Source: Deltaproteobacteria bacterium
Lineage (GTDB): Bacteria; Desulfobacterota; JADFXK01
Direction of reading: 5' to 3'
Assembly: GCA_015233285.1 (NCBI GenBank)
Contig: JADFYA010000164.1
Coordinates: 1-7,767 of the forward strand
DNA length: 7,767 bases
A program made the position numbers and the translations under genes. The notes under the pieces are model-generated. The model had not been told where the DNA came from and did no database searches. It saw nothing but the letters and a program-made list of their open reading frames with translations. Below, in pieces: positions 1-6,001 of the stretch. Position 1 is the stretch's first letter. Each line of letters starts with the position of its first letter.

Positions 1-71
1 ACCAGAGGTGGGTGGCTCAACCATCCCTCTTTTTTATAGCACAACAGGTATTGGGATTAAAGTGGTAAACT

Positions 72-998
72 TTGCGTCCCTGGGCCAGAGCCTTTAGAGC
101 TACCCATTTGAAACAGCGAAGAGCCTTAAAATTTAATTCTTCCGCAGTACCTAAGGACCTTGTTGAAAGCGACCTTTTTGGGTATGTTATAGGATCACAT
201 AGTGAGGCCAAAACTGACAAAATTGGAAAATTTAAAGCTGCAGATAATGGTTTTCTATTTCTTGATGAAATTGGTGACATGGATTATGCTGTTCAACGGA
301 AAATACTTATAGCAATTGAATATGGAGAAATTACTCCTGTTGGAAGTAATGTTGTTGAACATGTTACATTGATTGGAATTTTTGCCACTAACAGAAATCT
401 TGAACAAATGATCGAAGATGGTACCTTTGGAGACGATCTCTATGAACGTATTAGCCAATTAGAGGTCCGAATACCACCCCTGAGGGAACGAAAAGGTGAC
501 ATCAAGTTACTTTTAGAGCATTTTCTAAATACCCGTGACGGCGCTCGACGTGATAATCTAAATCTGTTACCGTTGAGTTATTCAGAAGGTTTTTTACTTT
601 TCCTTGAAGATCAGGAATGGAAAAGGAATGTAAGGCAACTTAGGAATGTAATTGACAGAGCCATCTTTTATCACAACCGCAGAGGACGTCCAGGGACGTT
701 AACCATAGAAGACTTGTCTGATGACTTTGACATGACACAATATAAGAAGAATAAGGGTGAGATTGGAAAGTATCATAAGAATAAAATTTCTGGAAAAGTT
801 ATATCAAAATCAGAAATTTATAGACAGGCTTTCATAGACAATGATGGATGGTTAAACGAAACAGCAAGGCAACAAGGAGTTAGCCCTAAGACGATTAGCA
901 ACAACATACCTGACTATGCTGAATTGCGCGAGAAGCTTGAGAAGCAAAGAGAGGAAAAGAAGGCAAAAGCAAAAGACTCTGATAAGGATAAAAAATGA
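72..998 (+). CDS. N-terminally truncated sigma-54-activator-type AAA+ regulator (RtcR-like), probably a remnant
   Basis: The 308-codon frame encodes the C-terminal part of an AAA+ domain of the bacterial enhancer-binding-protein class plus a DNA-binding tail. Visible elements are the DLFGY strand (residues 34-38), Walker B FLFLDE (61-66), sensor I ATNRN (105-109), LYERI with the second arginine-finger position at R126, the PPLRERKGDI block (135-144) and the sensor II helix around NVRQL (R188). A Fis-like helix-turn-helix lies near 253-282, followed by a Lys/Glu-rich tail. The closest flavour is the RtcR-type subgroup. Walker A is absent because an in-frame TAA lies just before the TTG at 72, and that TTG has no good ribosome binding site. 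Clear homology begins only near base 126. Where GAFTGA is expected the sequence reads GSHSEA, and the first arginine-finger position (FR in PspF) is Gly120. ATP-driven sigma-54 activation is therefore unlikely. It may be a pseudogene, or a 5' part may be lost or frameshifted. The AT-rich composition suggests transfer. Confidence 0.7.
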   Translation: MRPWARAFRATHLKQRRALKFNSSAVPKDLVESDLFGYVIGSHSEAKTDKIGKFKAADNGFLFLDEIGDMDYAVQRKILIAIEYGEITPVGSNVVEHVTLIGIFATNRNLEQMIEDGTFGDDLYERISQLEVRIPPLRERKGDIKLLLEHFLNTRDGARRDNLNLLPLSYSEGFLLFLEDQEWKRNVRQLRNVIDRAIFYHNRRGRPGTLTIEDLSDDFDMTQYKKNKGEIGKYHKNKISGKVISKSEIYRQAFIDNDGWLNETARQQGVSPKTISNNIPDYAELREKLEKQREEKKAKAKDSDKDKK

Positions 999-1096
999 AT
1001 CAAAGAGAGGCCCTAAAACAAAAACATGCCTCTTCGCCCATTGGACAATCATTTCAAATATCCTCTGCACCCACTGATCAATGGCCCTGTCCTTAG
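995..1096 (+). CDS. 33-residue ORF translationally coupled to the AAA+ gene; possibly the head of a lost gene
   Basis: The frame begins with an ATG that overlaps the stop of the AAA+ gene as ATGA. It is preceded by AAGGA at 984-988, six bases before the ATG, which is good ribosome-binding spacing. It begins MNQREALKQKHA and stops at TAG 1094-1096. I recognise no family, and the peptide has no signal sequence or membrane segment. The overlap and binding site resemble true operon coupling, so this may be the start of a second operon gene whose body was removed by rearrangement. Chance is a real alternative for so short a frame. Confidence 0.2.
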   Translation: MNQREALKQKHASSPIGQSFQISSAPTDQWPCP

Positions 1097-1153
1097 ATGG
1101 CCAGCTAGCCGCGTCTGAATTGCTTTCAGTTCTTGTTAATGCTTAGGTTCGTT

Positions 1154-1181
1154 TTGCAGCCAAGCCGCTGTGGATTATAAC
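1154..1181 (+). promoter_or_regulatory. Candidate sigma-70 promoter upstream of the integration module
   Basis: TTGCAG (1154-1159) and TATAAC (1176-1181) are separated by 16 bases and point toward the excisionase-like gene about 200 bases downstream. The -10 box is a five-of-six match to TATAAT; the -35 box keeps only the TTG core. It would leave a long leader containing the palindrome and the direct repeat. This is a sequence match only. Confidence 0.25.
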
Positions 1182-1201
1182 CGCGATCTATACCCTCCAA
1201 A

Positions 1202-1214
1202 CATGGAATCCATG
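1202..1214. repeat. Perfect 13-base palindrome, possible operator half-sites
   Basis: CATGGA and TCCATG form a perfect inverted repeat around one central A. It lies about 170 bases upstream of the excisionase-like gene and just downstream of the candidate promoter, where a repressor or element regulator could bind. Palindromes of this size also occur by chance. Confidence 0.25.
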
Positions 1215-1288
1215 CTTAACCTCGCCCGTAGAATAAACGACTATTTCCAACATCTTAATTTTTAATCATTATTTTTCCAAGAGGTCTA

Positions 1289-1342
1289 ACGGCAAGATTG
1301 GTATGTTCCGTGCTATGTAGAACGGCAACTGACTGGTACGTT
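1289..1342 (+). repeat. Imperfect direct repeat, two copies about 33 bases apart
   Basis: Copy one (1289-1307) and copy two (1322-1342) both begin ACGGCAA and continue as GATTGGTATGTT and GACTGGTACGTT; copy two has two extra bases (CT) after the shared start. Ten of the twelve positions in the second block agree. The offset of 33 bases is about three helical turns, so bound proteins would sit on the same face. The repeat ends about 40 bases before the excisionase-like ATG, consistent with a binding site for the element's own regulator or excisionase. Confidence 0.4.
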
Positions 1343-1382
1343 GTGTATCCGAGTTGTTTGTTACCTAGAGCCGGAGCCGATC

Positions 1383-1640
1383 ATGGATGAGTATCTTACC
1401 GTAGACGAACTATGCCGTCGGATAAAGTTCGCCAAGCAGACGATTTATAATCTGATCCACAGAAAAAGCTTTATCGCCGGTAAGCATTATATCAAACCTT
1501 CACCCAAAAAGATACTGTTCAAATGGTCTGAAATCCAAGCATGGCTTGGAGAATCACCTTCTTCGGTTCGGGTTGAGCCTTCGGCCTCCCTCCAGGAAGA
1601 ACCGGCGTTGCCTTTGCCCAAAAGCCTTATCAAGATTTAG
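1383..1640 (+). CDS. Small winged-HTH protein, AlpA/excisionase-like (HTH_17 type)
   Basis: This 85-residue protein has the helix-turn-helix layout of MerR-like excisionases: TVDELCRRI as first helix (6-14), KQTIYNLIHRK as recognition helix (18-28), and a wing and last helix through HYIKPSPKKILFKWSEIQAWL (35-55). A Ser/Pro/Glu-rich tail follows and is probably disordered. The ATG at 1383 is chosen over the possible upstream start because GGAG (1373-1376) lies six bases before it and the conserved fold begins at once. Proteins of this class bind DNA, direct excision and often regulate the adjacent integrase. It sits 94 bases upstream of a tyrosine recombinase on the same strand, which supports the excision/regulatory role. 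It could instead be a transcriptional regulator of cargo genes; the class cannot be separated on sequence alone. Confidence 0.75.
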   Translation: MDEYLTVDELCRRIKFAKQTIYNLIHRKSFIAGKHYIKPSPKKILFKWSEIQAWLGESPSSVRVEPSASLQEEPALPLPKSLIKI

Positions 1641-1705
1641 CGCCCTATTCTCCTTCCACTTCCCTAAGTTATTTGCTATTATCGTCATCGGTGAAAACAG
1701 CGGAG

Positions 1706-1728
1706 GGAGGTGATACGGCTAAGAGGAG
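1706..1728 (+). promoter_or_regulatory. Tandem Shine-Dalgarno sequences before the integrase
   Basis: GAGGAG at 1723-1728 lies six bases before the integrase ATG and fixes that start. A second, stronger element, GGAGGTGAT at 1706-1714, fully matches the 16S tail complement but has no ATG, GTG or TTG at usable spacing. It may be a ribosome standby site or a relic of a removed leader ORF. Confidence 0.45.
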
Positions 1729-1734
1729 CACAGA

Positions 1735-3048
1735 ATGGTTAATGGCGTCAAGGCGACGGCCACCGTTATCCCTTTCCAGAAGACAAGAAAGGGTAGAGAG
1801 AAACAGCGTAAGGCCGGTCTAAACAAGAACCGGGAAGGGTCTGTGAGGAACATAAACGGCTTTGCCTACGTGGACTTCATCTATTTGGCCGAGCGGGTAC
1901 GAGAGAATTCCGGCCTGGACTGGAACGAGAAGAATGCCAGGACTGTCAGAGAGCAGCTTGACCGGATAAACGTAGCCATAAGGTCAAACACTTTCAGGTT
2001 TGGAGATATTTTCCCGAACAGCAAGAAGAAAGATTATTTCTCTCAGAAGGAAGCTGAACTCTTCAAGCTGGCTAAAACACCGGCGCAGGTTTTCTGCCGA
2101 GAATATTTTGACACCTGGTACAAACTGCTGAAGCACTCTGGCCGCGTGGCCGAGCGGACCTTGTTCGGATACAAGAGCTACCTCAACCTTTACCTAACGC
2201 CATTTTTTGGCGACCTCCCTTTTGCCTCGCTCAACGCAGCCACCTTTGACAGGTTCATCTTTTGGGCCAGGCAGAAAAAGTACGCCGGAAAGGTAATAGA
2301 AAACAAGACCGTCAACAAGTGTTTTACGGTTCTCAAGATGATCTGCAAAGGTGCGGCCATCAAATACGGCTGGGCCAATGACTATAATCCGTTTTTTGGG
2401 TTCAAGAAGCTTCCTGAAAATGACGCCTACGAAGACATATCGCCATTCTCTCCAGAAGAGCAGGAGAGGTTAATTGATTGCCTGCCTGAGCATTGGCGAC
2501 CATACTTTCTGTTTGCATTTAGTGTAGGCCTCCGACCGGGAGAACAGATTGCTCTGAAACCGGAAGACATCGACTGGGAGAACCATGTACTGCATGTGCG
2601 GCGGGCGCTGACCCTGGACGAAAACGGCAAGAAGACCATGGGCAAGACCAAGAATCGGTATAGCCGAAGAACTATAAAACTGGTCCCGGTCATGATGGAG
2701 GCGTTAAAGATGCAGCAGAAGATTTACGAGCAGTTTGGAGGAGAATATTTCTTCTGCTCCAGAACCGGAACCCAAATAATCCTGAGCAACTTGAGGAGCC
2801 GGGTCTGGGTGCCGACATTAAAGCGCGCAGGATTGCCCTACAGGGAAATGAAGCAGACTCGGCATACCTTCGCCACCATCGCCTTGAGTTGCGGGGAAAG
2901 TCCCCTTTGGATCGCCAAGGTCATGGGCCACCGGAACACCGAAATGATCATCAAGGTCTATGGCAAGTACATCGAACAGGCGCGGGGAGCCAAGGATGGG
3001 GGCCTGTTCAACGAAGCAATGCGGGTAACCAAGAGTAAGGATAAGTAG
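1735..3048 (+). CDS. int: Tyrosine recombinase/integrase with DUF3596-type arm-binding domain
   Basis: The 437-residue protein catalyses site-specific recombination between the element and its chromosomal attachment site. A basic N-terminal tail (1-33) precedes an arm-type DNA-binding domain (about 35-101, with YVDF, FRFGDIFPNSKK and flanking residues typical of DUF3596). A SAM-like core-binding domain follows at about 117-225, then the catalytic domain (about 240-415). Catalytic candidates are R267 in GLRPGE, a beta-hairpin Lys (K304 or K306), R376 in QTRHTFAT, H399 in MGHR and the nucleophile Y409 in VYGKY. The usual HxxR histidine is replaced by Lys373; related integrases often have Tyr there, so activity is likely but not certain. 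Length is normal for the family and the frame is intact. The ATG at 1735 has a good ribosome binding site. It is probably co-transcribed with the excisionase-like gene and ends 95 bases from the tRNA. Confidence 0.95.
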   Translation: MVNGVKATATVIPFQKTRKGREKQRKAGLNKNREGSVRNINGFAYVDFIYLAERVRENSGLDWNEKNARTVREQLDRINVAIRSNTFRFGDIFPNSKKKDYFSQKEAELFKLAKTPAQVFCREYFDTWYKLLKHSGRVAERTLFGYKSYLNLYLTPFFGDLPFASLNAATFDRFIFWARQKKYAGKVIENKTVNKCFTVLKMICKGAAIKYGWANDYNPFFGFKKLPENDAYEDISPFSPEEQERLIDCLPEHWRPYFLFAFSVGLRPGEQIALKPEDIDWENHVLHVRRALTLDENGKKTMGKTKNRYSRRTIKLVPVMMEALKMQQKIYEQFGGEYFFCSRTGTQIILSNLRSRVWVPTLKRAGLPYREMKQTRHTFATIALSCGESPLWIAKVMGHRNTEMIIKVYGKYIEQARGAKDGGLFNEAMRVTKSKDK

Positions 3049-3069
3049 CCATGGGTAAAAGGCATTTAT

Positions 3070-3106
3070 GGCAAAATTTTGGCAAAAATCCTTGCCAAAA
3101 GCAAAA
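3070..3106. repeat. Repeated GGCAAAA boxes and 9-base inverted repeat between int and tRNA
   Basis: GGCAAAA occurs at 3070-3076 and 3081-3087, 11 bases apart, and GCAAAA again at 3101. The second box is part of a perfect inverted repeat: TTTTGGCAA (3077-3085) and TTGCCAAAA (3092-3100) around a six-base loop. Arm-type integrase sites are often short direct and inverted repeats flanking the attachment core, and this segment sits in the right place. It could also act as a terminator for the integrase transcript, though no T-run follows on the plus strand. Confidence 0.4.
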
Positions 3107-3135
3107 AGGGCCAGTGAATTTATCACTAACCCTTT
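3105..3135 (-). terminator. Hairpin terminator candidate for the tRNA-Arg transcript
   Basis: AAAGGG (3105-3110) pairs with CCCTTT (3130-3135) and AGTGA (3113-3117) with TCACT (3123-3127). This gives 11 base pairs interrupted by a two-by-two mismatch, with a five-base loop. Read on the minus strand, the stem runs into TTTTTGCTTTT, as in an intrinsic terminator, and it begins nine bases after the tRNA CCA. It lies on the element side, so the element may supply the tRNA terminator. It may also stop integrase transcripts from the other side. Confidence 0.45.
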
Positions 3136-3143
3136 GATTTATC

Positions 3144-3190
3144 TGGCGCGCCCGGGGTGACTCGAACACCCGACCAACGGATTAGAAGTC
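3144..3190. other. Probable attachment site core within the tRNA-Arg 3' half
   Basis: Integrases encoded beside a tRNA 3' end usually recombine within the T arm or anticodon arm, leaving a direct repeat of the 3' half at the far end of the element. The integrase stop is 95 bases away and the tRNA 3' end points toward it. The exact core cannot be set because the matching copy is not in the window. Confidence 0.4.
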
Positions 3191-3220
3191 CGACGCTCTA
3201 TCCAACTGAGCTACGGGCGC
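3144..3220 (-). tRNA. tRNA-Arg(UCU), CCA encoded
   Basis: The minus strand folds as a full cloverleaf: acceptor GCGCCCG with CGGGCGC, D stem GCTC/GAGC, anticodon loop CTTCTAA (anticodon UCU, reading AGA/AGG), T stem GGGTG/CACCC with loop TTCGAGT, discriminator G and encoded CCA. The outermost anticodon-stem pair (27-43) is U-U rather than U-A; all other stems pair. The gene is complete despite the neighbouring integration, as expected when an element's attachment site restores the tRNA 3' end. The flank upstream of the tRNA is AT-rich, but I cannot assign a clear promoter. Confidence 0.95.
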
Positions 3221-3415
3221 AGAATGTCGCTTCCATTGTTTCTTGATGAATTGTGCTTCTACCATTTATTTTAAGAGAGAGCAAGATACAATTTATTTTT
3301 TTTCTGACCAAACACGATTTCGGCCGGTCCTGTTTTGGTTTTCCCTTGATGGTCTGGGATGATAGTCGAGGAGACTTCAGAAGAGCCGTGGAGGGCCCGA
3401 CGGGACCAACCGGGA

Positions 3416-4231
3416 TCAGTTCTTAGGTTTCTTTTCTTCCGGCCGCCTCCGATCATCACCGGGCCGCCTGAAGTCCTTGATTTGGGCCAGGTTGGCCAGT
3501 TTGGTCCAGCCCCGTTTATCCTCGGAAAAAGTAACCTTGGCCCAGGCCCCGTCGACTTGTTCCACCGTGACGGACGCTCCGTCATGAAGCTTAAAAAGCG
3601 CGGTGCTGCCCTCATCTTTTCCGGATAGAGCGGTGGCTTCCTTAACGATGATCACCCCCGTGCCACTGTTGGCCAATGAGTAGGCCTTCAATCCCGCCGA
3701 CACGCCAAAAATCAGCCATAAAAATAAACAGACCAGGCCGCTCCAAAAGATCCATTCAGCCCGGCGCCACATTCTGACCGCCAGCACCGCGAACAACAGA
3801 ATGTTGATGCCGGCAAACAGGGCATAAAGCTCTCCCGGGGCCAGGCCATAATACCAAAAGGCCATTTTAGAGACTGTGGTTATCCATTCGGGTGAGGGGG
3901 GTTCGTCTTTGGTTTGATCCAGGGCTACCTTCAAGTTGAAGGCCAGGTCAGCGTCTCTGGGCATAAAAATCATGGCCCGGTCATAGTTCATGATGGCCTG
4001 TCCCAGGCGCCCTTGCTTCAGGTAACAGTTTCCCAGGTTATAGAAGAGCCGGCCATTAAGATATCCCATCGAGATAAGGCGCTCATACGCCTCAGCCGCC
4101 TCGGCATATTGCCCGCGACCGGCCGATTGATTGGCTTGAACGAATTGTGTGGCCGGATCTTCTTCCCCCCTGGCCATGACCGGCCCCAAGATCACCAACA
4201 GCCAGATACAGATGACAAATTTCACCCTCAT
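3416..4231 (-). CDS. batE: BatE-like TPR/SH3 membrane protein
   Basis: The 271-residue protein has a signal peptide or N-terminal anchor (1-20) and two TPR units (about 26-94, with RLFYNLGNCYLKQGRLGQAI typical). Two membrane segments follow (about 134-154 and 160-182), then a bacterial SH3-like domain (about 190-250, ending in RGWTKLANLAQI) and a charged tail. This order matches BatE of the Bat ('aerotolerance') clusters. The TPR part is expected in the periplasm. SH3-like domains usually mediate peptide or cell-wall contacts; that role here is inference. The ATG overlaps the batD stop by four bases (ATGA), so translation is probably coupled; the nearest ribosome-binding-like AAGGA is about 12 bases upstream, a little far. 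It is the last gene of the operon; no clear terminator is visible after it. Confidence 0.85.
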   Translation of the reverse strand: MRVKFVICIWLLVILGPVMARGEEDPATQFVQANQSAGRGQYAEAAEAYERLISMGYLNGRLFYNLGNCYLKQGRLGQAIMNYDRAMIFMPRDADLAFNLKVALDQTKDEPPSPEWITTVSKMAFWYYGLAPGELYALFAGINILLFAVLAVRMWRRAEWIFWSGLVCLFLWLIFGVSAGLKAYSLANSGTGVIIVKEATALSGKDEGSTALFKLHDGASVTVEQVDGAWAKVTFSEDKRGWTKLANLAQIKDFRRPGDDRRRPEEKKPKN

Positions 4232-5997
4232 CGGAAACTCGCTTCCTTATCCAAATCCCTGACCAGTTCGGTTAATTCCTTTTTTAAATCATCGAGATCA
4301 ACCTGGCTCAGTTTCTGAGTGGAATATATGTTTTGTTCCAGCCTGGTCCCAAGCCCGGCCAGGGCCGCGACGATTCGGGGATCTGTCTTGCGGTGGTTAA
4401 GCATCTCTAACAACTCAGCCAGCGTCATCGCCCCGGCATCCCAGCCGGTTTTGTGGCTGACAAAGCTCTTGAGGGCCTTGACCAGGTTGGACGGAGCCTC
4501 ATCACCGGTGGGTAAGGCCGTCAGCTCCCGTTGGAATACGGCATAGGCCTGTTTCCGCCTTCGGTCTGAGAACCAGCCGGACAAAAGATGCTGCCGGCGG
4601 GTCATTAAAGACAGGCCCAGCAGGATGAGGGGAGGTAACAACCACGCCGCGATCAGCAGAGGTCCCGGATAGAGAATTTGGGGGACGAGTACGGCCATTC
4701 CGGTATGATTAGGCAGGATGTCCTTGCCCAGAGCGGTGACTTCCTCTTTGACCCTGGTGGCCGATGCCGCCACGGTTACCTTGGTGGTTTCAGTCGCTGC
4801 GGCCGGGGTGACCGTCAGGGCCAGGGGAGATGTGGCCACCCGCTGGTAGGCGGCCTTGGTGGGGTCGAAATAAGTTATACTGACCGGGGGGAGAGTGAAG
4901 GCGCCCGGTTTCTCCGGGACCAGAGCCCGTTTCACGGTTTTTTCTCCAAACAGTCCTTCCGGTTTGGTTTGGACCGTGAAGGTCGGTTGATCTTCATAAA
5001 CTTTAAACAGGGGTAGATCGCCCAGGGCCGGTGTGGTCAGGAGCCGAACGTTGCCTGTTCCTTCCATCCGGATACTCAGCGTCACCGACTCTCCAACCTT
5101 GACGGTAGGTTTCGACAATTCGGCATGAATTTTGAACTGACCGATAAGCCCCTGGAAATCCGCCGGGCGGCCCTTCACCGGTAGATCTTTGATCATTAAG
5201 TTAATCGGCTCGGAGGAAAACGACCGGGTGACCATTCTGGTCAAGCCGAAAAATTGTTCATCGAGAAACCCTGACGAACTCCGGCGCTGAGTTCGGGTTG
5301 GTAGATCACAGGTGATCTTGATCGGCTCTATGGTCAAGGGGCCGGCCTTTTGGGGAAACAGGATGTATTTCAGCTCATTGATGTTGTAGTGACGGCCATT
5401 GATCATCCGGGTGTAGGGGGCGGCATTTTCAAGTTTTTCATGGGTGAACCCCTTGAGATCGAAATCTTTTAGGTTTGCCTGAGAAATCGGCAGGCTGGTG
5501 CCAAAAGTGAGCGTTAGAACAACCTGCTGCCCGACATAGGGGTTCTTCTCTGAAACGGCGGCAGTGAAAAACACCTCCTTTGTCTGATCATTGGCCTGCT
5601 TCGCCTCAGCAATGGATAAGACTACCGCCTGGCTAGTATAGGTCACCCCTTCGACTCTGACTTTGGCCGGCCCCAAGGTCACCTGGCCTGATTTTTTTGG
5701 CGTTATGAGATAATTAAAATCTACACCGCGGGATACCTGACCATTAATGATTTCCATTCGGGTAGAAGTTCCCTGGGACTCCACCTCGAAGGAGTCCACC
5801 CCAACGATGTCTGGGGCAGATGCATCGCCGGCCCCGGAAACCCGGACGGTGACCGAAATCTGCTCACCAGACGAGACGGAAGTCCGGTCCACCAGTAACT
5901 CCACGGTAACCGTTGACCCGTGGGCCGGGATGATCCCCAAGACCATCCAGGTGGCCAAAAAGAGTGTCAGAAACAGGTACGGGCGCAGTATCTTCAT
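4228..5997 (-). CDS. batD: BatD, large periplasmic protein with C-terminal membrane anchor
   Basis: The 589-residue protein begins with a signal peptide (about 1-27, ending near PAHGS). Repeated beta-rich Ig-like segments follow: SVSSGEQISVTVRVSG (about 40-55), NPYVGQQVVLTLTF (152-165) and KPTVKVGESVTLSIRMEG (296-313). One membrane helix lies at about 444-465, with a basic stretch after it (MTRRQH...SDRRRK) and a cytoplasmic helical tail to 589. This is the BatD family layout and its usual length. In studied organisms Bat proteins are linked to oxidative or envelope stress, but their molecular function is unresolved. The start ATG lies four bases after the batC stop and no strong ribosome binding site is visible, so it probably depends on coupling to batC. 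The frame is intact. Confidence 0.92.
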   Translation of the reverse strand: MKILRPYLFLTLFLATWMVLGIIPAHGSTVTVELLVDRTSVSSGEQISVTVRVSGAGDASAPDIVGVDSFEVESQGTSTRMEIINGQVSRGVDFNYLITPKKSGQVTLGPAKVRVEGVTYTSQAVVLSIAEAKQANDQTKEVFFTAAVSEKNPYVGQQVVLTLTFGTSLPISQANLKDFDLKGFTHEKLENAAPYTRMINGRHYNINELKYILFPQKAGPLTIEPIKITCDLPTRTQRRSSSGFLDEQFFGLTRMVTRSFSSEPINLMIKDLPVKGRPADFQGLIGQFKIHAELSKPTVKVGESVTLSIRMEGTGNVRLLTTPALGDLPLFKVYEDQPTFTVQTKPEGLFGEKTVKRALVPEKPGAFTLPPVSITYFDPTKAAYQRVATSPLALTVTPAAATETTKVTVAASATRVKEEVTALGKDILPNHTGMAVLVPQILYPGPLLIAAWLLPPLILLGLSLMTRRQHLLSGWFSDRRRKQAYAVFQRELTALPTGDEAPSNLVKALKSFVSHKTGWDAGAMTLAELLEMLNHRKTDPRIVAALAGLGTRLEQNIYSTQKLSQVDLDDLKKELTELVRDLDKEASFR

Positions 5998-6001
5998 AAG
6001 G

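Larger units (their letters stand above)
1097..1382. other. Intergenic region upstream of the excisionase-like gene
   Basis: No convincing gene lies here. Composition shifts from mixed sequence to an AT-rich patch near 1253-1278. The region holds a weak promoter candidate, a short palindrome and a spaced direct repeat (listed separately), as expected for the control region of an integration module. A 20-codon frame at 1203-1265 is too short to support as a gene. Confidence 0.5.
1..3143. mobile_element. Right-hand part of an integrative element (genomic island) inserted at tRNA-Arg
   Basis: A tyrosine recombinase and a small excisionase-like gene lie immediately beside the 3' end of a tRNA gene, with no other gene between integrase and tRNA. 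This is the classic layout of an integrative element or satellite. The DNA left of the integrase also contains an AT-rich, apparently decayed regulator gene whose composition differs from the more GC-rich bat operon on the other side of the tRNA. The right boundary is inferred to be in or next to the tRNA 3' end. The left boundary and its attachment site are outside the window: I saw no second copy of the tRNA 3' segment in bases 1-3143. The extent is therefore a minimum, and the element type (phage, satellite or conjugative) cannot be told. Confidence 0.6.

Noticed and set aside
17..280. Minus-strand frame containing ALKALAQGRKVYHF, considered as a transposase or ATPase fragment
   Set aside because: It overlaps well-supported AAA+ coding sequence from about 126 onward, and no domain could be confirmed.
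852..1070. Minus-strand 72-codon frame beginning MQRIFEMIVQWAKRH, whose reading frame remains open a little further upstream
   Set aside because: Much of it runs antisense to the C-terminal part of the AAA+ gene. No family could be recognised and there is no supporting ribosome binding site.
1203..1265. 20-codon frame MESMLNLARRINDYFQHLNF
   Set aside because: Too short, no clear ribosome binding site, and it contains the palindrome; no basis for a gene.
1..3143. Second copy of the tRNA-Arg 3' segment as left attachment site
   Set aside because: Searched by eye for TGGCGCGCCC, CCCGGGGTGA and CTCGAACACC; no convincing match, so the left end is presumed outside the window.
3285..3345. Terminator after batE: imperfect pairing of ACCAAAACA with TGTTTGGT followed by an A-rich stretch on the minus strand
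   Set aside because: The stem has a bulge and a long loop and is followed by A rather than T residues in the direction of bat transcription.
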